Notes under the pieces: model-generated | What the model was told of the DNA's origin: nothing | The model's input: only the letters and a program-made list of their open reading frames with translations | Databases searched by the model: none | In this document: positions 1 through 7,809 of the stretch, in pieces | How the letters are laid out: the number at the start of each line of letters is the position of its first letter | Position numbering within the stretch: position 1 is the stretch's first letter | Position numbers and translations under genes: made by a program | From: JANWKQ01 sp964624635 | Lineage (GTDB): Bacteria; Bacteroidota; Bacteroidia; CAIKAF01 | Length of the DNA stretch: 64,000 nt | Reading direction: 5' to 3' | Assembly (NCBI GenBank): GCA_964624635.1 | Contig: CAZUXM010000009.1 | Coordinates: 6,805 to 70,804, forward strand

Positions 1-362
1 AATCCATTATATGCCGATACTTCACCTCCTTGAATCTCCAATCCTTTTTCAAGCAACTCAGCATTTCTCATCGATAACTGTCCGGCCAAAATATTTACAT
101 CAGTAATTTTTAAAGTATCAAATCCTTGAGAAGTAAATTGAATGGTATAAGTACCCGCCGGAATTCCAAACAACCAATATTTACCATCCTGATCAGTATA
201 GTCTCCGTTAATGGCTAATCCGTTTTGCAAAACAGAAACGACAGCATTCTCGAGTGGTTTTTTAGTAGTTCTATCAATTACTTCACCTTTTAATTCTCCT
301 GTGGTTTGAGAATAAACAAATATTGGCATTACCAATAAAAAAAGAGTCAACGCTTTTCTCAT
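1..362 (-). CDS. Secreted carboxypeptidase-regulatory-like domain protein, N-terminal part (possible TonB-dependent receptor)
   Basis: Only the first 120 codons lie in the window; the gene runs off the left edge. It starts at ATG 362-360 with a Sec signal peptide (MRKALTLFLLVMPIFVYSQ) and goes straight into a carboxypeptidase-regulatory-like beta sandwich at about residues 22-105, with GEVIDRTTKKPLENAVVSV and the strand GIPAGTYTIQFTSQGF. In Bacteroidota this module usually precedes a TonB-dependent receptor plug and barrel, so an outer-membrane receptor is the best guess, but no plug is visible. A -7 box about 155 bp upstream on the same strand suggests a leader of roughly 150 nt. Confidence 0.75.
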   Translation of the reverse strand, partial: MRKALTLFLLVMPIFVYSQTTGELKGEVIDRTTKKPLENAVVSVLQNGLAINGDYTDQDGKYWLFGIPAGTYTIQFTSQGFDTLKITDVNILAGQLSMRNAELLEKGLEIQGGEVSAYNG

Positions 363-759
363 CTTCTGGAAAGTTTTAGTTAAATGATAATTAATCAGGC
401 TATAATAACTGATACGATATATATTCAGCGTATGGCTAAAACTAAATTCAGACTTTGTCGGAAAATAAGCTAAGCACATTCAATAGCTGTTATTGAACAT
501 CGTAAAAGTTAATGCGCAAATGTAAATTCAACCATCATTGGAGAACAAAAACAAAAAAGAGAAAACATCAATCAAAAATATTCATGAACATAAATGAAAG
601 AATATCACTTCAAACCATCAAATTTTATGGGAAATAAAACAGGATTCATAAAAGTATGAATCAGTAAAATTTGTCAACTACTTAAGATTATTTTTTATCG
701 TAAAATGATATATGGAAGAACAGATGTAAACATTAAAAAAGCATCGAACTAGAAAAAAC
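363..759. other. Intergenic region without a recognisable gene
   Basis: Very AT-rich 397-bp stretch between two minus-strand genes. Apart from the putative minus-strand promoter at 517-549 I see no ORF with a plausible start, no tRNA and no strong hairpin. Confidence 0.5.
517..549 (-). promoter_or_regulatory. Putative Bacteroidota-type promoter
   Basis: On the minus strand TACATTTG (524-517) matches the TAnnTTTG -7 box. A TTTG (549-546) lies 21 bp upstream, near the -33 position. It would drive the gene at 1-362. The match is by consensus only. Confidence 0.35.
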
Positions 760-1041
760 TTATCGGTGATTTCTTTGTACATTTTTCTTGGTTTCGCGTA
801 AATGTTTTTTCATACGCTTACGGGTAGCTTTTGTTTGAATATCCCAATGCCTGTTCATTGAAGCTTTATCGTTTTTAGCCTGTTCTCTCATTCTCTTTTT
901 CTTTTCTTTCTTTACATTTTTCTGAGCCTTCGTCTCATTTTGAGCATGAATTGCACCTGAATAGTGGGGATTGACAAAATTTTGAGAATATCCCACAAAT
1001 AACATCATGATAATGGCTAATAAATAATTGAGTGGACGCAT
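760..1041 (-). CDS. Small secreted, strongly basic protein
   Basis: 93 residues, not assigned to a family I recognise. An N-terminal hydrophobic segment (residues 4-20, LNYLLAIIMMLFVGYSQ) reads as a signal peptide. The rest is dominated by Lys and Arg (NVKKEKKKRMREQAKND). The C-terminal segment TKATRKRMKKHLRETKK closely resembles the C-terminus of the upstream neighbour (PATRKRMKEHKKQTKK), so the two look like paralogues with one shared module. It starts 2 bp after the stop of that neighbour, so the two are very probably one transcript. Its high charge suggests binding to something acidic (surface polysaccharide, DNA or LPS), but that is a guess. Confidence 0.6.
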   Translation of the reverse strand: MRPLNYLLAIIMMLFVGYSQNFVNPHYSGAIHAQNETKAQKNVKKEKKKRMREQAKNDKASMNRHWDIQTKATRKRMKKHLRETKKNVQRNHR

Positions 1042-1043
1042 AG

Positions 1044-2300
1044 CTAACGAACTTTGTTTTTGTTTTTGGGGTGCATGTTACGTTTAATTACCTTCTTGGT
1101 CTGCTTCTTATGTTCTTTCATTCTTTTACGGGTAGCAGGATCCTGAAGCTGTAAATGTCTTTTTATTACTTTCTTTTGTGATTTCTCAAAACTTCTTTTT
1201 TCTTTCTTTTTAAAGTGTAATTCTTTACGTTGTTTTTTGAGTTCCTTTTTATAGACATTGTTACTATTTGAAGTATCTCTTTTAGCATCTTGCCTTGCCT
1301 CCCGTTTTTCTTTTGCAGTTAATTTCTCCTTGGTAAATCGGGTCATATGCAAAATATCCTTTTTCTGCAAAGCAGATCTGTGCTTTTGTGATAAGTATGT
1401 TCTGTTGTCTTTACTATTATAACGAGGATCGTTTTTCTTCTTTTTTTTGTTGGTACTCTTTTTCAATTTAGAGTCATCTGCTTTAGCCGTTTTTTTAATG
1501 GCATCTTTATTTTTTACACGATCATTGTCTTCTGCAAATGCTGTTTGATCAATAGCATCTTTATTCTTTTTATCATCAGGATCTTCTCCTACAAAAGTGC
1601 TCTTTCTGGCATCTTCATTTTTTTTGCGTTTGTTATCTTTTGCTTCAAAGGTGTTGTCACGGGCATCTTTATTGATTACCTTGTCATTATCCTCTCCGGT
1701 GAAAGTATTTTTAAGGGCATCCTTATTTTTTTTGCGTTTGTTGTCTTTAGCTTCAAAGGTATTATCACGAGCATCATTATTAATTACCTTGTCATTATCC
1801 TCTCCGGTGAAAGTGTTTTTACGGGCATTCTTATTTTTTTTGCGTTTGTTGTCTTTAGCTTCAAAGGTATTATTACGAGCATCATTATTAATTACCTTAT
1901 CATTATCCTCTCCGGTGAAAGTGTTTTTACGGGCATCCTTGTTTTTTTTGCGCTTGTTGTCTTTGGATTCAAAGGTATTATCACGAGCATCATTATTGAT
2001 TACCTTGTCATTATCTTCTCCAGTGAAAGTGTTATTTCGGGCATCCTTATTTTTTTTGTGCTTAGTATCTTTCGCTTCAAAAGTTTGGTCTTTAGCCTTG
2101 TTATTCTTTTTATGGGTTTTATCTTCAGCCTTATAGGTAGATTTTAATGCGTCTTTGTTTTTTTTACGAGTATCGTCTTTTGCAACATAGGTATTATTAA
2201 CGGCATCTCTGTTTTTTTTAGATTTCTGCGCTAACAGAAATACACCGGAGCCGCTATACAGCGTAAACAATAAAATGATATGTATAATTCTAATATTCAA
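1044..2300 (-). CDS. Secreted repeat protein with 18-residue charged repeats and basic tail
   Basis: 418 residues. An N-terminal signal peptide (about residues 1-24, ending FLLAQ) is followed by about 14 units of 18 residues (about 25-275). Two flavours alternate, typified by DARNNTFTGEDNDKVINN and DARDNTFEAKDNKRKKNK, giving a 36-residue super-repeat. The rest (about 280-418) is Lys/Arg-rich with few hydrophobics and ends in the module shared with the downstream small protein (PATRKRMKEHKKQTKK). No known domain is recognised. The low-complexity, hydrophilic periodic sequence suggests an extended or disordered surface fibre, or a ligand-binding repeat. The long plus-strand frames over the repeat are by-products of its periodicity and are not called. 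Confidence 0.65.
   Translation of the reverse strand: MNIRIIHIILLFTLYSGSGVFLLAQKSKKNRDAVNNTYVAKDDTRKKNKDALKSTYKAEDKTHKKNNKAKDQTFEAKDTKHKKNKDARNNTFTGEDNDKVINNDARDNTFESKDNKRKKNKDARKNTFTGEDNDKVINNDARNNTFEAKDNKRKKNKNARKNTFTGEDNDKVINNDARDNTFEAKDNKRKKNKDALKNTFTGEDNDKVINKDARDNTFEAKDNKRKKNEDARKSTFVGEDPDDKKNKDAIDQTAFAEDNDRVKNKDAIKKTAKADDSKLKKSTNKKKKKNDPRYNSKDNRTYLSQKHRSALQKKDILHMTRFTKEKLTAKEKREARQDAKRDTSNSNNVYKKELKKQRKELHFKKKEKRSFEKSQKKVIKRHLQLQDPATRKRMKEHKKQTKKVIKRNMHPKNKNKVR
1640..2075 (-). repeat. Tandem 108-bp coding repeat
   Basis: The plus-strand marker tctcc(g/a)gtga recurs at 1693, 1801, 1909 and 2017, exactly 108 bp apart. Each unit encodes 36 residues (two 18-residue flavours). The copies differ mostly by single substitutions, which points to recent or ongoing unit duplication. 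More diverged 54-bp units flank the block, out to about 1475 and 2230. Confidence 0.85.
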
Positions 2301-2449
2301 TATATTAAAGAAATTTGTAACCTATCAAGCCATTAAAACCTTATGTATAAGCATATAAAGATAATGATTAAAAGACTATTGAACTTAACATTGTACGCAT
2401 AAAACCGGGTAAAGTTCATTTTAGTGTGTTTAATGGCAATAAATCAGTA

Positions 2450-2459
2450 NNNNNNNNNN
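2450..2459. other. Assembly gap (10 N)
   Basis: Ten Ns between the repeat protein gene and the Rieske-like lipoprotein. They probably cover the -33 region of the promoter at 2473. Confidence 0.95.
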
Positions 2460-2472
2460 GTATAAACAATGT

Positions 2473-2480
2473 TATCTTTG
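2473..2480 (+). promoter_or_regulatory. -7 box of promoter for the Rieske-like lipoprotein
   Basis: TATCTTTG matches TAnnTTTG exactly. Transcription would begin near 2487, after the ATG at 2485. This argues that translation starts at ATG 2509. Confidence 0.5.
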
Positions 2481-2508
2481 AAGGATGCTTTGCAGAAGAT
2501 TAAAAGTA

Positions 2509-2946
2509 ATGACCCGGTTAGTTTTGGTAGGATTAATAGTCGTATCGTTTTCAGGATGTACCAAACAATATCCTGTAAATATCCCCTATGTTACTTTTGA
2601 TTACACCATCAATATTCTTGACCCTGCATATGTAGATTTGCAAGGTGTTGGAGGCTCTGTAATGATTTCAGGGGGATCAAGAGGTATTATTATTTACAGG
2701 GTTTCTATCGATCAGTTTAATGCTTATGAAAGACATTGTACACACGACACCGACAATCCATGTGGAAAAGTTGATTATGATTCCAGCGGAATTGTATTAG
2801 TTGATAATGATTGTAGTGGAGCAGGTTGCGGAAGCAAATTTAATATAATTGATGGCTCAGTACTAAACGGACCTGCCGTTTATCCGTTGATACAATATAC
2901 CACCCAGTTTGACGGAATGGCCATGTTAAGGGTTTACAACAATTAA
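2509..2946 (+). CDS. Rieske-like lipoprotein with altered cluster ligands
   Basis: 145 residues from ATG 2509, chosen because the -7 box at 2473-2480 would exclude the ATG at 2485. MTRLVLVGLIVVSFSGC is a lipoprotein signal with Cys17 as the lipidated residue. The rest resembles the small Rieske-fold lipoproteins of Bacteroidota. ERHCTH supplies Cys77 and His79 at the first ligand loop, and CGSKFNIIDGSVLNGPA matches the second loop of Rieske proteins (CxCHGSxF...GxxxxGPA). In that second loop the canonical CxxH is missing: His is replaced by Cys107, with Cys102 five residues earlier. Whether it still binds a 2Fe-2S cluster, another metal, or simply forms disulfides cannot be told from sequence. 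No redox partner gene is adjacent. Confidence 0.7.
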   Translation: MTRLVLVGLIVVSFSGCTKQYPVNIPYVTFDYTINILDPAYVDLQGVGGSVMISGGSRGIIIYRVSIDQFNAYERHCTHDTDNPCGKVDYDSSGIVLVDNDCSGAGCGSKFNIIDGSVLNGPAVYPLIQYTTQFDGMAMLRVYNN

Positions 2947-2995
2947 AGGTTGATAACTCAGGTATCTTACTTTATTTCTCAGAAGAATCGTTGGT

Positions 2996-3003
2996 TAATT
3001 TTG
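2996..3003 (+). promoter_or_regulatory. -7 box upstream of small membrane protein
   Basis: TAATTTTG fits TAnnTTTG and lies 20 bp before the ATG at 3023. No convincing -33 TTG is seen at the right distance. Confidence 0.35.
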
Positions 3004-3022
3004 TATATCTCAAACTAATGAT

Positions 3023-3373
3023 ATGAAACCAATTACTGTTGCACTTAAAGCTGCCAACTGGTTGTTCAGAGGATCAATCCTGATTTATTTATTGTTGGTA
3101 TACTTCGATAAAATAATTGTGGTAAACTTTAAAAATTTTAATGATGTGCTCGTATTTGTGTATTTATTATGCGCTATTCTGCTTTTTATAGGCGGTTTTT
3201 TATCAAAACCCACCCTAACGATTATTTCAGCAGTGCTGGTATTTATATGTACCATGTATTTTATGGTACTTGATTTCCCAAGTGATATTACCAGTAAACC
3301 TCAAATCATTTCATTCCTTATTTATACTTGGCCGGCTGGAGTAGGTTTATACTATGCAGGGAGTGGAAACTAA
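3023..3373 (+). CDS. Small integral membrane protein, function unknown
   Basis: 116 residues with four hydrophobic segments (about residues 15-35, 41-60, 65-85 and 95-112), so an inner-membrane four-helix protein is likely. No catalytic motif or recognised family. Short loops with few conserved-looking polar residues argue against an enzyme. It follows the Rieske-like lipoprotein by 76 bp but has its own -7 box, so the two need not be co-transcribed. It is convergent with the M20 gene. Confidence 0.55.
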   Translation: MKPITVALKAANWLFRGSILIYLLLVYFDKIIVVNFKNFNDVLVFVYLLCAILLFIGGFLSKPTLTIISAVLVFICTMYFMVLDFPSDITSKPQIISFLIYTWPAGVGLYYAGSGN

Positions 3374-3415
3374 ACTATTCTTACAATCGTACAGCCGCTA
3401 ATTTTCATTTTGCCA

Positions 3416-4597
3416 TTATAATAGTTTGAATGCCAGATAGGCCATTAAACCACAGCCTGTTTGTAAGGCATTTTCATCAATATCAAAAGTAGAAGTATGA
3501 ACAGGGGAGCTAATACCTTGCGCCTTATTCCCTGTACCTAAACGATAAAAACAAGCAGGAATTTGTTGACTGTAATAAGCAAAATCCTCGGCTGTCATCC
3601 TAATATCTAATTCATTTACTTTTTCTTTCCCTAAAAATTCTTCGGCTGCATGGATACAAGTTTGTGTTACTTCTTCATTGTTATATAAAACAGGGTACCC
3701 TTTTTTGATATCAAGATCAAAATTACATTGATATATTTTACTCAACTCATGAGCCTTTTTTTGTAAAAGATCATGCATATTGATTCTAAATTCTTCATTC
3801 AAAGTTCTGAGTGTTCCTTCAATTTTTACTTCTGATGGGATAACATTAGTAGCCCCTTGTGCCTGAATTTTTCCAAACGCTAATACTGAAGGAAGCTCTT
3901 TTTCTTTTACGGATTCATGCAATTGGTTTGCTGATACTAAAAATTGTGCTGCAGCAAGAGTAGTATAATTATACTGATGTGGTAAGGCAGCATGACCACC
4001 TTTACCTTGTATGCTTAAATGAATTTCATCCGTAGAAGCCATGTACATCCCTTTTCTAAATCCTACATATCCTGTTTCCATTTCAGGAAAAACATGTTGA
4101 CCAATAATTAGTTCTGCATCGGGTGATTTTAACCCTCCTTCTTCAATAAGAAGTTTTGCTCCTCCGGGAAGCTTTTCTTCTCCCGGCTGAAAAATAAGTT
4201 TTATTGTACCCTCAAACTCATTTCTTAATTCATGCAATATTTTTGCTACACCTAATAAAGAGGCAGTATGTACATCATGTCCGCAGGCGTGCATAACACC
4301 TTTTATTTTCGAAATATATTCTGTCTGATTGGCTTCTGTTATTGGCAAAGCATCAAGATCAGCACGCAATGCTATTGTTTTTTTAGACGGATTTTTCCCT
4401 TCTATATGAGCAATAATTCCCGTCTTTACCCAACCGGTAGTATATTTTATTCCTGACTGATGTAAAACATGCTGAACATATTGTGATGTATTGTACTCTT
4501 CAAACGATAATTCAGGATGAGCATGTAAGTGTCTTCTTATTTCCACTATTTCAGGAAAAAAAGCCGATGCCAATTCTTTTATTTTTTCCCTGTACAT
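3416..4597 (-). CDS. M20 family metal-dependent amidohydrolase (N-acyl-amino-acid type)
   Basis: 393 residues, the usual length for the M20D amidohydrolases (hippurate, IAA-amino-acid and N-acetyl-amino-acid hydrolases). Metal-site motifs are present: RRHLHAHPELSFEE near the N-terminus, HACGHDVH at 103-110 (Cys105, His107), QPGEEKLPGG with the catalytic Glu, and GQHVFPEM. GKGGHAALPHQ belongs to the lid/dimerisation domain, and the late MTAEDFAYY and SPVHTSTFD complete the site. It should hydrolyse an N-acyl amino acid in the cytoplasm; the exact acyl group cannot be read. The TauE-type carrier lies upstream on the same strand, only 8 bp away, so one transcript is likely. Confidence 0.88.
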   Translation of the reverse strand: MYREKIKELASAFFPEIVEIRRHLHAHPELSFEEYNTSQYVQHVLHQSGIKYTTGWVKTGIIAHIEGKNPSKKTIALRADLDALPITEANQTEYISKIKGVMHACGHDVHTASLLGVAKILHELRNEFEGTIKLIFQPGEEKLPGGAKLLIEEGGLKSPDAELIIGQHVFPEMETGYVGFRKGMYMASTDEIHLSIQGKGGHAALPHQYNYTTLAAAQFLVSANQLHESVKEKELPSVLAFGKIQAQGATNVIPSEVKIEGTLRTLNEEFRINMHDLLQKKAHELSKIYQCNFDLDIKKGYPVLYNNEEVTQTCIHAAEEFLGKEKVNELDIRMTAEDFAYYSQQIPACFYRLGTGNKAQGISSPVHTSTFDIDENALQTGCGLMAYLAFKLL

Positions 4598-4605
4598 AAA
4601 TATTT

Positions 4606-4991
4606 TTATTTACCTATAAATAGTTTTACTGCAACCACTAGCATAAGAACTGCAAATATTTTTTTTACGATATTCTGATCTATTTGCATTACCAGTTTTG
4701 AGCCCAAAAATCCTCCTACTGCAAAAAAACCAGCAATGATTAAAGCATTGGTCCAATTAATTTGTCCATTCTTATGATAATTCCATACTGCTACTCCTAA
4801 ANNNNNNNNNNAGCTAACGATGTTCCCTGAGCCATTTTCTGATCCATATTGAGTACAAATACTAACATTGGAACCATAATAATTCCTCCTCCAACACCCA
4901 CCATTGCACTCATAAAACCGGCCAATAACCCTGTAACTGCTAACAATAAAACTGTAGAAATATCCATAGTTAGTTTTTTTATGATAAACAA
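4606..4991 (-). CDS. Sulfite exporter TauE/SafE family protein, interrupted by an assembly gap
   Basis: Short TauE/SafE-type carrier of about 128 residues, one copy of the duplicated repeat. The N-terminal part (TGLLAGFMSAMVGVGGGIIM, then MDQKMAQGTSLA) has the characteristic glycine-rich membrane hairpin. A gap of 10 N (4802-4811) follows. The C-terminal part continues on the same strand with LGVAVWNYHKNGQINW, AVGGFLGSKLVMQID and a final helix ending VAVKLFIGK at the stop 4608-4606. The two halves are in different frames if the gap is 10 nt; a true length of 11 or 14 nt restores one frame. So this is a gap artefact, not a pseudogene. ATG 4967 (MDISTVLLL) is the more likely start. Substrate unknown. 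Confidence 0.8.
4802..4811. other. Assembly gap (10 N) inside the TauE gene
   Basis: The flanking coding halves fit one frame only if the true length is 2 modulo 3 (for example 11 or 14 nt). Confidence 0.9.
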
Positions 4992-5045
4992 AATTACAAT
5001 TTATTGATTGGCAATTTTTAATTTCGTTGTCAGTTTTAAGCAGAT

Positions 5046-5684
5046 ATGTTAACAGTTAGCGCCTTTAGTTTTAATCCCTTTTCAGAGAATACTTACCTGA
5101 TTCATAATGAAAACAACGAATGTATCATTATTGATCCTGGATGCTCAAACAACCAAGAAAAACACTTGCTTGAACATTATATCCACTCCAATGACTTAAA
5201 ACCCCGGCACATATTTTTAACTCATACGCATATAGACCATGTAATGGGTTTACAATTTGCCAAAACGAAATGGAACATCCCCATTATTGCTCATCCTTTA
5301 GCCGCCAAAGGAATTACCACCACCGAAATGGTTGGTAAAATGTATGGAATCCCCGTAGATACCCCCCCTGATATTGATGAGTTCAAAACCGAAGGAGATG
5401 TGTTGACACTAGGAGTACATACCCTTGAATTATTATTTTGCCCCGGTCATGCTCCTGATCATTTGGTACTTTACAGCCCTGATGAAGGGTTTGCAATTGT
5501 AGGTGATGTGATATTTAACGGATCCATTGGTAGAACTGATTTACCGGGCGGTAACTATGATGTATTAATGGAATCGATTCATACCAAACTGCTTGTATTA
5601 CCCGAAAACACAGTACTTTATCCAGGACACGGTATACAAACCACTATAAAACAGGAAATTAGTAACAACCCATTTCTGAAATAA
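5046..5684 (+). CDS. MBL-fold metallo-hydrolase (glyoxalase II-like)
   Basis: 212 residues, the length of the short glyoxalase-II-like hydrolases. The zinc motif HTHIDH is at residues 60-65. FCPGHAPDHLVLY gives the third histidine, GDVIFNGSIGRTDLPGG holds the bridging Asp, and LYPGHGIQTT the last His. The N-terminal FSFNPFSENTYLIHNENN strand is typical of the family. The protein is cytoplasmic and probably hydrolyses a thioester; the long C-terminal substrate domain of true glyoxalase II is absent. The stop is 38 bp before the start of the LytTR regulator on the same strand, so the two may form a transcript. Confidence 0.87.
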   Translation: MLTVSAFSFNPFSENTYLIHNENNECIIIDPGCSNNQEKHLLEHYIHSNDLKPRHIFLTHTHIDHVMGLQFAKTKWNIPIIAHPLAAKGITTTEMVGKMYGIPVDTPPDIDEFKTEGDVLTLGVHTLELLFCPGHAPDHLVLYSPDEGFAIVGDVIFNGSIGRTDLPGGNYDVLMESIHTKLLVLPENTVLYPGHGIQTTIKQEISNNPFLK

Positions 5685-5722
5685 GAAAAAATATCTATTT
5701 TTATACAAATTTGAGCCGAGGC

Positions 5723-6472
5723 ATGCTAAAAGCGATTATTGTAGACGATGAGCAGAACAGTAGAGAAAACCTCACTTTCTTACTAAAAGAACATTGTAAC
5801 GGTATAGATATTATTGGTACTGCAGGAAGTGTTTCTGAAGCTATTACAGAAATATCTGCTAAAAAACCTGATTTGGTATTCTTAGATATTGAGATTGGTG
5901 AAGGAAGTGGTTTTGACGTATTGGAGAAAATAACCGGAATGAGTGCCGAAGTAATTTTTATTACTGCATTTAATCAATATGCTGTTAAAGCTTTCAAATT
6001 TGCGGCTATCGATTATTTACTTAAACCGGTAGACATTCAGGAGCTAAAAGATGCTGTTTTAAGAGCAGAACAAAGAATTTCAGAAAATCAGATTTCTACC
6101 AAACTTGAAAGCCTTGTTTCTAACTTGGCTGATGGTGGTAAAAAAAATAAAAAAATTGGGCTACCTGTTTCAGGAGGAATACAATATTTCCCATTAGAAC
6201 AAATTATTCGTTTACAATCACAAAGTAACTATACTACTTTCTTTATGGCTGACGGGCGTCAATTCCTTATCAGCAAAACATTAAAAGAGTATGATGAACT
6301 ATTGTCGGACCAGGGTTTTTCAAGAGTACATCAATCACATTTAGTGAACCTTGAGTTTGTACAACAATATCAAAAAGCTGAAGGTGGTTATGTGGTATTA
6401 TCAGATGGTACCAATATTCCACTATCTAAAAACTACAAAGAGAATTTTATTGAATCTCTCAATAAATTCTAG
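5723..6472 (+). CDS. LytTR-family response regulator
   Basis: 249 residues from ATG 5723 (an upstream in-frame TTG at 5711 is less likely). The receiver domain spans about residues 1-118, with acidic Asp8/Asp9, phospho-acceptor Asp55 in LVFLDIEIGEGSGFD, the T in VIFITAFN, and Lys in YLLKPVD. The LytTR DNA-binding domain spans about 145-249 (IIRLQSQSNYTTFFMADGRQ, SRVHQSHLVNLEFV). Such regulators usually work with LytS/AlgZ-type kinases. No kinase is adjacent here; the nearest is at 29.4 kb, which has its own regulator. Confidence 0.92.
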   Translation: MLKAIIVDDEQNSRENLTFLLKEHCNGIDIIGTAGSVSEAITEISAKKPDLVFLDIEIGEGSGFDVLEKITGMSAEVIFITAFNQYAVKAFKFAAIDYLLKPVDIQELKDAVLRAEQRISENQISTKLESLVSNLADGGKKNKKIGLPVSGGIQYFPLEQIIRLQSQSNYTTFFMADGRQFLISKTLKEYDELLSDQGFSRVHQSHLVNLEFVQQYQKAEGGYVVLSDGTNIPLSKNYKENFIESLNKF

Positions 6473-7027
6473 GTAGAAGTACTCCATTACTAATTCATAA
6501 TACTTACCTGCTAACTGCTTATTGTTTGTGGCATTCGGTAACAATACATTTGTCGCATCGTTCATTCATCTTGTTTTCATAGTGGGAGGAAACCTTTGGG
6601 GCCGGTGGTGGAATTGTAAAATTTCTCAATCAACCAGAACAAAAAACTAAGTTAACCCTTAATTAAGTAATTCGGTTTACTGCCGGTTCCTTAAGGTTCA
6701 CATCTTCACCTCCTATAAACTAATTCATAAGCGCAACTGTTTTTATTTAATATACTCAGGAGATTCCTGCCTACGCAGGAATGACAATATTGTTTTATTA
6801 AATAGGCCTGAACTTTGTTCAGGCCTATTTAATAATTTACGACGTCATTCCTGCGTAGGCAGGAATCTCATTAAGACTAAGCAGAGTCCCCTTATTCTCT
6901 TATAAATCAACCACATGGCTTAACCATTTTTATAAAAAAACAGGGGACTTTTTATATAAATCAACCCGCTGATTATCAGAGCAATAAATCTATTTAGGGG
7001 TATGGTTATCTAGCACAACTCCATAAA
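6473..7027. other. Intergenic region carrying a nested palindromic element
   Basis: 555 bp without a convincing ORF. Its right half holds the nested inverted repeat at 6760-6869. The left half (about 6480-6740) shows no hairpin or coding signal I can support. Confidence 0.6.
6760..6869. repeat. Nested palindromic repeat (REP-like)
   Basis: Outer arms of 26 bp (6760-6785 and 6844-6869) are inverted copies of each other. Each arm is itself a small hairpin (ATTCCTGC-CTAC-GCAGGAAT type). Between them lies a perfect 17-bp inverted repeat (6797-6813 and 6817-6833) with a TTT loop. The GC-rich arms contrast with the AT-rich surroundings. The design is that of a dispersed intergenic REP/MITE-like element; no transposase is nearby. 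Confidence 0.85.
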
Positions 7028-7786
7028 ATGATTATCTTCGCACCTCTAAAAATCAGGGCTTTGGGTAATCGTATTGTCATCATCCCTACGTACAACGAAA
7101 AGGAAAACATCGAAAAGATGATTCGTAAGGTATTTTCATTACCCGACGCTTTCGAAGTATTGATTGTAGATGACAGCTCCCCTGATGGTACCGGTGAAAT
7201 TGTACAAACCTTACAAAAAGAATTTAGCGGACTGCATCTTTTATCACGCAAAGGAAAAGAAGGATTGGGGAAAGCATATTTAGCAGGTTTTCAATGGGCC
7301 TTAGATCACAACTACGAATACATATTTGAAATGGATTGTGATTTTTCGCATAATCCTGATGATTTGATTCGTTTATACAATGCTTGTGTTAACGATGGGG
7401 CTGATGTTGCCATTGGTTCACGTTATGTTACAGGAGTAAACGTAGTTAACTGGCCCATGAGCAGGGTGATGTTATCTTTCTTCGGTTCAGTATATGTTCG
7501 TATGATATCGGGTATGAAAATACATGATACCACGGCAGGTTTTAAATGTTACCGGAGTACTGTATTAAATTCTCTCAACTTTGATAAAATTCGTTTTAAA
7601 GGATATGGATTTCAAATTGAAATGAAATATGTTTCCTGGAAAATGGGATTTAAACTCAAAGAGGTTCCCATTATTTTTACAGATCGTACCGAAGGAACTT
7701 CCAAAATTTCGAAAAACATTGTTGCCGAAGCCTTGTTTGGTATACTTCGTTTAAAATTCTCTTCTATTAAGAGGTATAAAAAGTAA
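7028..7786 (+). CDS. Polyprenol-phosphate mannosyltransferase-type GT2 glycosyltransferase
   Basis: Up to 252 residues, matching the soluble, single-domain dolichol-phosphate-mannose synthase group. Motifs: VIIPTYNEKENIEKMIRKV, VLIVDDSSPDGTGEIV, EMDCDFSHNPDDL (the DxD metal site), SRYVTGVNVVNWP and TTAGFKCYRS. It should transfer a sugar from GDP or UDP to a polyprenyl phosphate at the inner membrane. Start uncertain: TATCTTCG at 7033-7040 looks like a -7 box lying inside the first codons of the ATG frame, so the TTG at 7061 (GNRIVIIPTYNE) may be the real start and fits the family N-terminus. ACMSD follows 23 bp downstream, probably co-transcribed. Confidence 0.87.
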   Translation: MIIFAPLKIRALGNRIVIIPTYNEKENIEKMIRKVFSLPDAFEVLIVDDSSPDGTGEIVQTLQKEFSGLHLLSRKGKEGLGKAYLAGFQWALDHNYEYIFEMDCDFSHNPDDLIRLYNACVNDGADVAIGSRYVTGVNVVNWPMSRVMLSFFGSVYVRMISGMKIHDTTAGFKCYRSTVLNSLNFDKIRFKGYGFQIEMKYVSWKMGFKLKEVPIIFTDRTEGTSKISKNIVAEALFGILRLKFSSIKRYKK

Positions 7787-7809
7787 TAGTTAATTCCTAC
7801 TTTTACACC

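Noticed and set aside
1545..2147. Long plus-strand open frames of 180-200 codons opposite the repeat protein
   Set aside because: They are mirror frames caused by the periodic coding repeat on the minus strand. They have no start context and repeat in step with it.
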